This document shows positions 1 through 11,180 of a DNA stretch of 64,000 nucleotides, piece by piece. The position numbers and the translations under genes were made by a program. The stretch is taken from positions 434,001 to 498,000 of the forward strand of contig RBKR01000025.1 of assembly GCA_004835665.1 (NCBI GenBank), read 5' to 3'. Positions within the stretch are counted from its first letter, which is position 1; each line of letters opens with the position of its first letter. Below the pieces are notes generated by a model. That model had not been told where the DNA came from. It did not search any database and saw only the letters and a program-made list of their open reading frames with translations. This DNA comes from Phoma sp. XZ068. Taxonomy: Eukaryota; Ascomycota; Dothideomycetes; Pleosporales; Didymellaceae.

Positions 1-39
1 GCAGTGATTAGATTGTGTGAAGACATTAATGTTTAGTAT

Positions 40-1226
40 TCAAGGTATCTCATCCACACTATTCACCCTCTCCGTCTCCATGCCATTAATAGCTTCTCTG
101 TTCTTTCTGCTCATCTCGTATACTATCTTCCTGAGTCTGTTATTACTGCCCAGTGGCTGATGGTCGGCAAGCGCGTCCCAAGAATTGAACTTCATCTTGT
201 CTTCCCAGAAGGTCCTACGTTCTGCTGTGAGCGCATCTTGAGGCGGGAATTCTACCGTGGCGATGGTTTGGTAAGGTGCTGTGGCTTCGTCCCATACTAC
301 TGATCCGTCCTCTGTAGGGCGGTGTGAGGGGTCTGTACCGAGCTGGATCTATGGAGTAGGTGAGCGCGTTTGCTGTGCAAGGTACACACTGCGGGGTCTG
401 TTTTGACGTACCTTGACATCATACTTGGCACCGTGTGTTTGGAAGTAATCAGACAACCGTTCAGATAGCTGTTCACGTGAGCCACCGCTCTTCACCTTCC
501 CATTGCGACTCGTCATTTCGTCAAGAATAGGAACTAGGCTGATGTGCCCATAGTACTCGCCAAAACGAAACGTACTCTGCGTGTAAAAGCTATGACTGAT
601 GATGTTTGTGTTTGGCAGCATAAACGGCGCTGATTGCTTGAATGCATCGGTACTTAACTTCGTCTCTGCGCCCAGTTTCAAAGGCGAACCAAAGTACTTC
701 TCCCGCAACTGCATAATCTCCAAACACGTGGGGAGATCGGTCAGCTCGATCATGGGCGCATTATTGAAGAAGAAGTCTTGCATTGTTGCGTCCTGGTCTG
801 CGCTGGGAAGCCGCTCGCCTTCTACACCAAAGATACGTAAACCAAGACCTCGTGGTCCGGGTTCCTGATCAGCTTGTAGGAAGACGGGCTCATTCGCACA
901 ACGAGCAGCGACATCGTAAGTCTTTCTTGGGGTCTTGAAGAGGGCCTTGTTTGAGGTGGGAGGGGAGGTTGGGCAAGACGGTGAGCTTGCCTTTGACGAT
1001 GGATGCCCTGAGTCTTGACGTGTGTCGCGCGGAAGCAGTGTCGATGCTGGTCGAAGTTGTGTTGCTGCATTTTATTCATTGTTGCTCCGATCTTTCTCGC
1101 CGTCTCTTCCTCATCTGGGATGATATTCTCGACGCCTGGAGCATCCCATGCGAGATATGCATCGCTTGGAGGTGCGGCAGAAAGGGCAGATTTGACAGTG
1201 TTCTAGGCGTTGGTGATAGTTTCCAT
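40..1226 (-). pseudogene. Catalase-like heme protein, broken
   Basis: The pieces read together as a fungal catalase-like domain protein: an N-terminal THVKTQG block, VLPNLPSHLKQ, a GPRGLGLRIFGVEGERL block, and the C-terminal LADHQPLGSNNRLRKIVYE signature ending in VDEIP. No single frame carries it. The putative start (ATG 1226-1224) is followed after six codons by TAG at 1203-1205. A 4-bp direct duplication at 998-1005 shifts the frame between THVKTQG and the next block. A second shift lies at about 942-946, between HLKQ and the LFKTP block. From there the frame is open to a 63-bp intron (349-411, GTACGT to TAG) and on to TGA at 40-42. The TAG could instead belong to an intron acceptor if there is a further upstream exon, but the two frameshifts have no splicing explanation. 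Confidence in the family is high. Loss of function is inferred and could also reflect assembly errors. Confidence 0.75.
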
Positions 1227-2447
1227 TTTGAGCTTGGGAAAATTGTGACTAGGTTAGGTGATGTGCTATATGACTGCGAATTCAATTTGTTTTGTTGTTG
1301 TATAGAAAATATCGACGTCATGGGTACATCACGTAGAAATAGGGTGCATAGATCTTCAGGTTGTGATTTGGAATAGTTTACAGTGGCGGACAGCATTCCA
1401 TAAATTATCAAAACAGAGAGCTCCAAACACTTCGGGAATAACTTCGTGCTGCACTAAGCCTTACCTTACTGTACAATTGCTAACATGAAGCTTCAGATGA
1501 GACGCATTCGCTCACTAGCTCTAGGTAGGCAATGTAGAAGTACGCATTTCTTGACGTTATCATCTCCAAGCGTACTCCCAACGTCAAATCTCAATTTGTA
1601 GTTTGTCGAATTCATGACTTCTGCCCAGGCCGCCTTGGTATCAATGTATCTGAGCATGCGCGCCATACCACTTTTTTTTCGGCTCGCAAACGAAGGCAGC
1701 AAAGCAGTGTACTATGGGATCAGCACGACTTCGCCTAGTCATAGTCTGAAGCTACAATGTCTACCGGAGCTCTTGGAATGCTCATCTGTCAACAGCCTTG
1801 CACATTCCCTGATAACCACCAAACAGCTTCTTGTTCGCCATCCTTAACATCATAATTTCTCACCTTCGCCGGACGCATTATCGACAGCACCTCTGCTGGA
1901 TGCGTATCGCCGACGCCGTCGGCATTATGTTTGGCTGATATCTTTCTGCTACATGGCACTGAGTACACTCGGCTCTCTTTTCTGCCAACGACTTCCACTT
2001 CACGCTGAGTTAATGAGTGTACATGCTCAGTGGTTGTTCTCTTTCTAAGCTTTAAGCATTCGCAGAGGCGCTGAAGCCCAGCAGTGATGGATCGATCTAT
2101 AATGGGGAAACATCCGTACTTACCCTGCTCTAAGTTTGCTGCGCCACCATTCACGTTCCAAGGTTTGCACCCCAGTACGCAACGAAGCACTGTGACCTGT
2201 CCAAGCTGAAGATATGGAAGACATGGAAGGTAGACAGAGGATAGTGACGACCAGACATAGAATGGCAGAAATGATGCAAAACGTTGAAGGGCGTGAACAT
2301 GACGTGTAGGGTTGGTACTACTACGAAAAAGCGTCACAACCTCGTGACTGAAAGCGCATGTGTATCGCGACATCACCAACGGCAATCTTATTACCAGGCA
2401 AAAAAGCACACCCTCGCCACTGGTCTTTCCACAACATATCAAGAAAC
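1227..2447. other. Intergenic, no supported gene
   Basis: Open frames occur on both strands, the longest on the minus strand at 1789-2442. None shows a recognisable domain, a signal peptide or a convincing splice pattern. It probably holds promoter and untranslated sequence for the flanking genes. Confidence 0.5.
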
Positions 2448-2735
2448 ATGTCGGCCTATCTGAATATACCAGTAGAAATCAACACCATGGTTTGCACAAC
2501 GTGCGGCACCGAGACATTTGCATGGTTAGCCGAAGTCTTTGGTTGTTCTATCTGTGGGGATTTTGCGTTCGATTTTCCGATGTACGTGGCTACGAATGAC
2601 CAAGAAAGGGCCAACGAAGAGCAAAACTTAGGAAAGAGTAGGGACAAAGTCAATAAAGCCAGCGTTGGACAGGAACAACAGGGCAAGAAAAGAAAGAGGT
2701 CACCGAGCGACGCTTGGGTACACGAGCGAACGTAG
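2448..2735 (+). CDS. Small CxxC protein, hypothetical
   Basis: An open frame of about 95 residues starts at MSAYLNIPVE. It carries two closely spaced cysteine pairs (CTTCG, then CSICG about 20 residues later), which could bind one zinc ion as a zinc ribbon. The C-terminal part is charged and ends with a GKKRKRSPSD segment that looks like a nuclear localisation signal. I do not recognise the family. The frame is open further upstream to an ATG at 2358, but the later start gives a cleaner protein. It stands alone between the broken catalase-like gene and the S41 peptidase. It may be a real small gene, a terminal exon or chance. Confidence 0.3.
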   Translation: MSAYLNIPVEINTMVCTTCGTETFAWLAEVFGCSICGDFAFDFPMYVATNDQERANEEQNLGKSRDKVNKASVGQEQQGKKRKRSPSDAWVHERT

Positions 2736-3045
2736 ACTCCAAACTAAGAGTGAACGAAGAGTCAGGTATTGCTTTTTTTCTTAGCAAATTATGTCACTTG
2801 TGTCGAGACAAGCTAAACAATGCTACGGATTCACCCGCAGAACTGCATGAGATAGCAATGCAAGATAGATGAAATAAATCACTTCGAGAAAGTACAGGGC
2901 TAGGTTCGCGAATATAAGTCCGCTTGTATAGAATTTCTAGTATGACCTGCTACTCAATCGACATGTACATATAGGTAATAGTCACTGCAGAGGTGGAAAT
3001 TGATCGAAGGTGTGCAAAAGCGTACCACCAGATATTATGTATATT
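2736..3045. other. Intergenic, 3' side of the S41 gene
   Basis: AT-rich stretch between the small CxxC frame and the stop codon of the minus-strand S41 peptidase. It probably holds the peptidase 3' untranslated region. No gene or repeat seen. Confidence 0.4.
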
Positions 3046-5843
3046 CTAATCATCCACAGCGCAAACATCGGTGAATCTTGTGGTCGGATAGCAACCACCA
3101 TCCTTTGTTTGTGAAGATGACCCCTTCCCTGCTGATTTCTGCGAGGCTTTGACTGGGTTCAATCTGCCGCCGGAACTAGCACTTTCCATCCATTCTGTGC
3201 CGACTGGACAATTGATCTTGTCGCTTGTATGAGGTATGCATGCGTATGCTGTCACGAGTGGGGCGTCGGAGTTCCTACAGGGGTGAAGGTTAACAAGTTC
3301 ACAAAACTTGTTGATGAAGGTGCCGCAAGCACCTCCTTCACCGCTGCACGGATCTACGGTAAAACTCTTAGCGCCGGTCTTTGAGGCTTGTGGTCCGCCA
3401 GAAAGTTCCAATTCATCGGCCAATAAAGCCGAGTCTGGCTCGCCAAAGTCAAAATCCAGGCTGTTCGGTATTTCGGGGGCAGGCTTGGGGGCAGGCTTTG
3501 TTGAGTTGGAGTAACCTGTGGAGCCTTCCACGCATAGTGTACTGTCTTCGAAGGCAGCTGAGACTGTGTCACGCCAAAGGCGGGACATGTTGTATACGTT
3601 GTTGACTGTGTAGAAGATACGGCAGTCGGCAGCTTCATATTTGAACTGCAAAGGAACAGTATCGTTCGGTCGTACTTGATCGCGGAGATTCACAGCAAGG
3701 ACAGCAGTAAATACTCCCGAATCACGGAACCCAGAGTCTGTAAGTTGCGGCACGGTGGCCAGAGTGGCGTCGTCGTCGACATAACTTGCAAGATTGAGAA
3801 GACGTCCATCGATCTGGTCCGCAGAATAGATCAACGCGCCTCGATTACCTAATAGCGGTGGCATTGAGTCAGCAATTGCTCCAAATATATTGTACGATGC
3901 AGACCTTCTCACCTCCTACAGCCTGCATTGGCCCAGTGGTAGGGCGTCCACCGGCTACGACGGTCTTAACCCCGGCTTGAGTGAACATCTCAACAAGAAG
4001 TGCGCATGCAGAAGAGCAAGCGCTGTCCGTCAGCTGGAAAGTGTCAGTCTTTATTCTGAGTTTCCGTGGTCTTACTCACTATGGCAATGTTCTCTGCCTC
4101 GAAAGGGGGTTGCGAGTAGCTCAACGGAGCTTCCGGGGAGTAACCCCTAGGTGCCCATCCATCGAAGAGGGCGAGGGAGTAGCTGTAGCTCGAAAGGTTA
4201 TAACGTTCCTGATCTTTATAAGTAAATTTTCAGACAGTGGTTGAGGATAACGTACTGTAAGGGAGAATGAATCCCCGTTCGTTTGCAGGGACCCCGAATA
4301 CTCTGCCCAACTGGAAAAGTTCTGCCCCGAAGCCGCATTTATTCTAGGAGTTATGACCCACTCGTCCGCTAAGGTGTCATTATATCGGGTGTCCGGATCC
4401 TCTGGGTTGAGGCCATCAAAGTTCCTAGTGTAGGCCTCACCAAAGACGTTTCCGAGATGATGGTTGCGACGCCGACTTCCAGCAAAAGGATCGACATCGG
4501 GAAAGAATCTCTTAAAGGTACTGAAGGCGAGCTCCACAGTACCTCCCTTATTCTGTTGTAGATCGATTACAATCCTTGTCAGGTTGGCATCGGTCGCGGC
4601 ATCTATAAAATCGGTTACAGCCTTGCTAAAGTTACCGATAGCATACTATTAAACTTAGTAATCTCTCAACGGTACGAACTGAACTACGACTTACAGCATA
4701 CTGTCCGAAAGAGGGGATGCTGAGTACTGCTGTATCAACGTCTGGTAGAAAGTATCCAGACACTATTCCATCCGTACGAACTCCAAGGCGTTCCTGCTGA
4801 ACATCAGGGTCAGGATATGCTTCGTTAGTAACATTACGCCATGAATAATCCGGGGTCGGGGCAACCCGCGGGCCTGTTGGCGCATAGGCTGCGTTGTATA
4901 CGCCCTCCGTGCGATTGTACGAAGCAGGTAGCAATCCCAAAACGAAGTAGTTGTAAAAGTCACCACCAGTGGTGAGCGGCCCAGTTGCATAGGGCTCATT
5001 CCATAGCGCAAGCCAATTGTCGAAGTATTCTGTGCCATCTTCCATCACAAGTGATATGCCATCACCTGGGTAGAACGTTACAGAGCTATCCCAGACACTC
5101 CCAAGGCCTTGCGTATGTAGTGTAGGTGTGTCGAAGAGCTGGTTCCAGTCGGCATGCGGCTCAATCCCACCTAGTGCATTGAGGCTTGCGAACTTGGTCA
5201 GATATTCCACAACATCTTCGTCGTTGATAGTCTTGATGGGCGACGGTGTAGAGCCGTCGTCTCGACTCTGGATGATATCACTGGTGAGATAGACTTTCGG
5301 TAGACCTTTTCCATCTGGAGAGGCAGCTGTTATTGAGTAAGGTGCCTGGAAGGAGAAGGCTGAGGTAATGCCACCACTGAAATAGAGATGAGCATCATGC
5401 GCCTTGTACAGCAAATGTTGCACGTCGATCTCAAATTGGTACTGATTTCGATACACGTTGTTTGTGACATTGGTCTGAATCTTGCTCAGCTCGGAGAGCA
5501 CATCGACAGCAGGTTGCTGGTAGCCGGTAGGTGGACTTTTGAGATACGCGAGAGTGCTCTGGAACTGAATTGTCTCGTTGACATATTTGATGAAACGAGT
5601 AGCGACTGCATCGTTGAACGGAACGCTACTCAAGCATGCGTATGCATCGCTAGCCCAATGGTAGGCATATCCTTCATTGAGGTCGTCGAAGATGAGTCCG
5701 CAAGCGCTTGACTGTGGTGCCGCCGAGTCTTCTTGGCGTACTCGAACGCTTTTAAGCCTGTCAAACCTTGTTGGGCTTGCAAAGGTGCCGGTTAAGAGAA
5801 GACTCCAAAGCGGTGTTGACAGGTTGAACTGATTGAAAAACAT
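3046..5843 (-). CDS. Secreted S41-type serine peptidase
   Basis: This is a fungal tail-specific (CPAF/UstP-like) peptidase of family S41, probably secreted. Five exons join in frame: 5843-4695, 4645-4256, 4208-4080, 4033-3913 and 3848-3046, giving 863 residues. Residues 1 to about 22 form a signal peptide ending near FASP. The long N-terminal domain leads into VLSIPSFGQY, then VIDLQQNKGG, then the serine region SACSSACALLVEMF (residues 560-573, nucleophile Ser563 or Ser564), and then GGRPTTGPMQAVGG. These are the usual landmarks of the family. The family normally ends soon after a CVEGSTG block, seen here at about 702. This protein continues for some 150 more residues, first Pro/Ala-rich and then Cys-rich. 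Substrate specificity cannot be read from sequence. Confidence 0.85.
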
Positions 5844-6583
5844 CTTTCTGGTTGAGGAGCGGTCTCTCCTACCGCAATACCTCTCGAGGGTGCTTACGCA
5901 TATGTACTTGAAATTCTTTTGCTAACTTCCACATAGTCACAGGCGTCCTGCACAGCAGGCAGCCTTAAGCCACATGCAGGGGTATTTTCCTTAAAGAAAT
6001 TAGCCTTGGGGGCGGAAATGGGACGACGCCGCCGAGAACGGTGTGCAGCCGTTTCAATGTGGCTGTATGATTGGACAGGAAAAAATATTTGCATGAAGTC
6101 AGATGGGACAGTGTGCTTTGCTGACAGCAACATTTAGACTTCGTTTTCAAGGTGGACAGATATTCTCGATATAATGGCCTCCGCAAGACAGCCAAGACGA
6201 TGTCATGAACTCTACTCGCGCGAAATAATTTGTTTTGGTGAAAATACAGCCCTTAGAGGTACTCAGAGAGATCATCAATTTTCGACGGGCGCGTGTTTGT
6301 CCTGCTTGTCATCGTGCAAGGTGATCCTTCAGCCCCACGCTTAACTGAAGCGGTCTTAGTCCCCGCCTTAATCGCTATTGCATATCCGCCCCCAAAGTTG
6401 GCCCCCAATATTCCACGTTTGTGCACATCTGTGCTGGACGCCTGGTCCGTTCGTGTGATATTTGCAGCACGTCAACAAGGTGTGATCGGCGAGCCTCATA
6501 TTCTCCGTAGGTTTAGATTAGGTATCGTTGATACATTCACAACTTCAGACAGCGAATATCTGCAGCAAATTTCTAGGATCAGT
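5844..6583. promoter_or_regulatory. Divergent promoter region, S41 / NACHT genes
   Basis: About 740 bp separates the starts of the minus-strand S41 peptidase and the plus-strand NACHT gene, so both promoters should lie here. The NACHT reading frame is open upstream to 6293, but that extension is hydrophobic and unlike the family, so I treat it as untranslated. I see no distinct motif I would name. Confidence 0.4.
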
Positions 6584-8461
6584 ATGAACGCAGACGAATA
6601 TTCTTTTACTAGTGAAGATGAGGATATTTTCTCGTACGACGGAACCGTGCATGCCCCGCTTCAGGAAACCTTTGCAATAGCTCCTGATATCTATACGAAG
6701 ATGTTCGACGGTTACTTCGATGGTCCATTGTTCATTCGATGGGTAGAACATAAGGAACTTTGGCCACTGGACATTGTCGGTGGACCAGGCGCAGGAAAGG
6801 TCGGTTTCGCCGGTAAGACGAAGATTGTATATCATAATGTTGATTGAGCAAACAGACCACATTCGCAGCTTTGGCAGCCAAGCGCATCCGCGAGCGTTAT
6901 TTGTCGGCGCCTGATCGCGACGGCCACTTAGCTACTGTTTTCATCACCGATGATCGATTCGAAGGCGACCTCAGCTTTGTGGAGAAATTACTGTACAGTA
7001 TATACAGACAATTCACGCCCACTGGCACCAAAATAGGATCCGCCGTGCTCACCAGATACGAAGCATACCGAAGTGCTCGACATGAAGGCCGAAAGGCATC
7101 ACTACGTATCAGACTTATTTCACAAGCACTACAATGGCGAGTTGCGGAGATCCATGCAGCGGGACAAGCATTCCTTATACTAGATAATATGGACCAGTGC
7201 AGTGCAGCCTTGAAGGAGTTGTTAGATCGAGAACTCACAACCCTTCAGTATGTTGGGCTGAAGATCATGATTACCTCACGTCTACCGAGATATGAAGATT
7301 TTGAGGCGATGGGAGACAGGATATGCGATTCGCATGCAGGGCATTTTCAAACAAGTCTCTACTGGCACTGCGATAAATGTGAGGATGATATATGTGAGGC
7401 GTGCAAAGGTGATGACGAAAGCTGTCGAAACTGGTACGTACCTCAGGGCACCACATTAACGTGCTGCATATGTGTTTTTAAAGCAATATGTGTAACTAAT
7501 TGGATGCAATAGCAACGCTACAAGCCTTTGGACACAACCCGAGTTCTTCACAATCTTCATGGACTCCATTTCCAGCGCAACAATGCAACATTTCATTGCA
7601 TGGGACCTAGAAAGAGAGCATGGGGATCTAGGTTTCAAAACGCTCCTGGATCGACGCGAGCCTCCCTTGTCATTATTCGGTATAGCCTTCAAGAAGGCAA
7701 AACCGGGCCAAATGGGCGACAACTGGATTCGAGACATACTCAACCATGCTGGTACAAGCGTTTTGCAAGTGAAACTTGTCCTCGACAGGATACACAACTC
7801 AACATTACCCGATCTTGTTGACCTGAACCCGGAGCGCCTCCCAGCCAACGTCCAAGCAATATTCAACGCGGGTATCAAGGAAATTACACAGCAAGCCAAT
7901 AGTCAGGCTAATCTAGCTATGAAAAGCATTGCTGTAGTAGGAAAGACTGGGACGATGTATGAAGGCACACCACTATCAGAGCTGGCAGTTTCGCTGAAAG
8001 AACGTCGCCATAGGCCGAGCTCGAACCACTTGCTTCCTCGAAGTGCCGAAGCCGTCCTTGAAGCAAGTCGCGGCTACCTCAGGCTTTTGAATGTGGATGA
8101 TGAACCACATGTGGTTGCCTTCCATCGGCTGTTTTACCTCTTCACATACGACGAATACAACGAAGAGCTGATTATGGCATTCTCGCAATTGCGAACCTCC
8201 AAAATACCCCGCTCAGCTACATTTAAGCCAATTAAGGTCCAGGAGCCTGCTCCCCCAGAGCAATCCTGGGCTGACGTAATAGAGGGCCTCAAACGATATC
8301 AATCACCCAATCTTCCGAGTATGACTGGTCTTGGATCACCACCACCATTCAGACGGGAGTCATCGGGCTTAGTCCGCAGCCAGACTTTCTTGCCTACGGG
8401 AACACCTGGAGCTTCGTCAACGTCTGGACTTGGGTTGGACTTTTCATGGGATGAGAAATGA
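6584..8461 (+). CDS. NACHT/STAND NTPase
   Basis: This is a P-loop signal-transduction NTPase of the type found in fungal nonself-recognition and programmed-death pathways. Three exons (6584-6799, 6856-7433, 7513-8461) join in frame to 580 residues. Walker A reads GGPGAGKTT (about 66-74) and is completed exactly across the first intron. A Walker B-like FLILDNMDQC and a sensor-like LKIMITSR follow. Next comes a Cys-rich segment, HCDKCEDDICEACKGDD, which resembles the ZZ-like zinc cluster seen after the NTPase core in related ascomycete proteins. An AWDLEREHGDLGF block and an all-helical region complete it. No WD40, ankyrin or TPR sensor repeats are visible and the C-terminus is short and Ser/Gly/Pro-rich. 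The HET-domain gene lies tail to tail about 100 bp away. The start was chosen at MNADEYSF because upstream sequence is unlike the family. Confidence 0.75.
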
Positions 8462-8564
8462 TGCCGGTCTACAAAATAACTTCTTACTTCCCAAATTTCA
8501 ACTCAGTCCACTTTTCTTCAGCATGCTGTCTCATCCCCAATGCAGTTGATTTCAGAATCTAAAG
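8462..8564. terminator. Shared convergent 3' region
   Basis: Only 103 bp separate the stop codons of the NACHT and HET genes. The 3' untranslated regions must abut or overlap, so antisense overlap between the two transcripts is likely. This is inferred from spacing; no specific cleavage signal was identified. Confidence 0.4.
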
Positions 8565-11180
8565 CTACACAAGAAATAATTTGGTATATTGTCTCTCAAC
8601 GTTGGAGTCTAGCTCCGTAGAATGAGGGCCTTGGGCGGTGGCTCGCAGCTGATCCCACCACTCAGGGCTCATGTGTCGAATGGTGAGAGCCCCAAGTCGT
8701 TCATAAGAAGCTTCGCCCTGATTCAAACGCCGAAGTAAAAGGCCTTTACCCTCGTACCATGTTCGTTGAGTTAACGGGTCTGGTTTAATGCGATACCTCG
8801 TCCTTCCTTGCTCAGCTTGCATCGTCAAGACCAAAACAATAAAAATGACGGATTCCTCACTAGACTCGGGCTGCATATCCGGGAAGGCCTCGACTTCAAA
8901 CTGGCCGAATTGCTCGTTTGGTTTGCTGAGCGTCTCGAGTGACCATTGCGCGTCGCCACCATGTTTCTTCAGAATACCTTCATGGATATAACCTCGGACC
9001 GCAATTCTTGGATCCTTCAACTCAGGCTCTTTGTCCCGCCTGTCCTCAATATCCGACTGTGAATCTTGCCTAGCAGCAAGCTCTTTCCTCGGTCCCCTAA
9101 ACCCAGGTTCTGAATTCTTTCGTTCTGGCGAGGCTGTTCTCTGGCTGAACATCGCACTTGAGATACTGAAGTCCGGCCTACTATACGCGTCTCTTTGTGA
9201 TGTCGATGTGTCCGGATTGGAGTTTTGCCTTGATGCTGCGCTCGACTTGCGTCGCCTTTCTTCAACCTGGTCTAATAATTTCCCCATATCTTCGGGATTG
9301 TCAGATGCTTTCCTAGGCATTCCTGGTCGGGAACCGTCATCCTTGAGCGTAAATGACAGAGGGTTTCCATTATGGTCTGTCACTTTGTAATATCTTTGTT
9401 GCTGTTGAACACGCCCAGAAACCAGGATTGTACCTTTAAGTGACGTCCACGACCATGTTGGGATTGCCGGCACTTTTTGAGGTCGCTTGACTGTCTTGTA
9501 GTCTGCAACTCTCCAAGCGAGCTGCTCTGCGAGAGAATCTTCCCACATTCCAGCAACATACTCTTCATCAAGTGTATCCCTGACTCGTTTGGCCACTCCC
9601 CAGATCGCCAGCTGCTTGTCACCTTGATTCGTAAGATCAAGGCTGGTATAGTCTTCCACTGTTGACTTCCAGAAATCATCAAGCGAGTCATCATTCCCGC
9701 CAGAGAGTATAATTGTGCCTCTTGTGAATTCCTGGAGCCGACTTCGCCAATGGCGGTCAGTTGCGGATTGCTGATCCAGGGGCAAAGGAAGTCCGCCTGG
9801 AAGACTTTCGCAGGCGCTCATGGCAGTGCAGTCCCAAAATATCTGCTGTTTACTAAAATGAACAATCCTAGGAGCAAGCATGCGCTCTTGATATCATTAG
9901 CGTGCCGTAATTCTTGATCTCAATATTGGGCTTACCCTGATAGACCCAGCCGCGCGTGTACAAAGGCCGCCTGAGGAGTCCGTTCTCCCACAGATCACCC
10001 CGTACGACTCTCCACTTTTGTTTTCCGAACATAAGTGAACCTTCAGGCGCTTCAAAATGAGAAGGGAGTACCTCGTACGGCTCTCGTTCTCGATACAGTC
10101 CGCCTTTACTGTCCTTGGCATCAGCAGCGGCTATGTTACAATACGAGTTGCGATAGACTTTATGCATCAGAGAGCCCTCGCGCACCCAGTCATCTTTGTC
10201 ACCTTGCTAAGAATTACGTTAGCACATGTCAGAACCAGGTTCAAACACTCCTACCATGATACATACTACAATAACCGTTAGTTTTCACGTTGGTGAACCG
10301 CAAGTCTCTTGAACCTACGTGAATCAATCCAGATGTAATCAATCTCCATAAATCGTGCTACCTCAATAGCCTGTCTGAAATTGATAGACAATTTGTTCCA
10401 CGGCACGCCCACGAACATGAACTCCTCGAGAGTCTTTGAACGCAGCGTACACTCTTCCAGTAGTTTTGGATCTCCCCAACAGTGGCTCAGCGTCACATAA
10501 GGACCTTTGATCTTGTTGAGCTTGGTATTGACGACTCGAATTGGATCACCCGGGCGCTTGCCCCCGATGTGCAAGAGTCGTGTTGGGACAAATTTGTTTG
10601 CAGAGCCAGCACGCTTGGGACAGTTTTTGTGATCTATACCACACGCCCTGATCCAGTTCTTGATTTGCTGCCCTCCGTTCACCAATGGATCTGTACTTGT
10701 ACTGAGCTCAGCTGCGCTTAGGAGTTTGCCCAATTCTGCCTCGGGAAAACAGTAAAAGACTCGCTCAGGAAGACCGAACGTGTGGAGGTCGAGCTCCTGT
10801 TGCTCACCATCCTTGTTACTTAATGTCTTCGGTACCACACGAAATGTGATTGCAACTGTGTGCTTTGACTCTCTTGTCCGACCCAGACTACGGACACTCC
10901 AGCGATACAGAGATGTTGGGCCTCCACGGCCGAGTGGCAATTGGTCGATCTTCGCTACGTCTTCATGAAGCCAGCGCTTCAAATCTGCACTCTGAAGCTC
11001 CTTTTTGTGCAGTGCCTCGCGATGCTTCAGCACATCCTCGTACAAGAGTACACAGAAAGTGCAGCCACGGTGCGCAGAGCTCGCAAGGGAAGTTTGACTC
11101 GGTTGATGATAATCCCATGAAACATTTGAACTTAGTATGTTCTCGTGGCAGAAATTGCAGAACCCAGGTGGAGGCACCAT
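8565..11180 (-). CDS. HET-domain (heterokaryon incompatibility) protein
   Basis: HET domains trigger cell death after fusion of unlike hyphae in several fungi; many paralogues have no known role. Four exons (11180-10319, 10265-10255, 10206-9936, 9886-8565) give 821 residues in frame. The N-terminus has two cysteine pairs (CNFC at 8-11, CTFC at 40-43). The three HET landmarks are present: YVTLSHCWGD (about 228-237), DYIWIDSLCIMQGDKDDW (from 281) and TRGWVYQERMLAPR. The second is only complete when an 11-bp exon is included, and the third spans the last intron. The C-terminal half is not recognisable; it is charged and holds a Ser/Arg-rich low-complexity stretch. The neighbouring convergent NACHT gene suggests a functional pair, but that is inference. 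Confidence 0.88.
10255..10265 (-). other. 11-nt microexon of the HET gene
   Basis: Bases 10265-10255 read TATGTATCATG on the minus strand. They are flanked by an upstream TGTAG acceptor and a downstream GTAGG donor. The flanking introns are 53 bp (10266-10318) and 48 bp (10207-10254). Joining all three exons turns IDS + LCIM + QGDKDDW into the conserved HET core. Skipping the microexon shifts the frame. Confidence 0.8.

Noticed and set aside
1789..2442. 217-codon minus-strand open frame
   Set aside because: It has no domain, no convincing start context and erratic composition; it overlaps the small CxxC frame on the other strand.
6293..6583. N-terminal extension of the NACHT protein
   Set aside because: The extension is hydrophobic and Pro-rich, unlike related proteins; a later ATG gives the usual start just before the NTPase domain.
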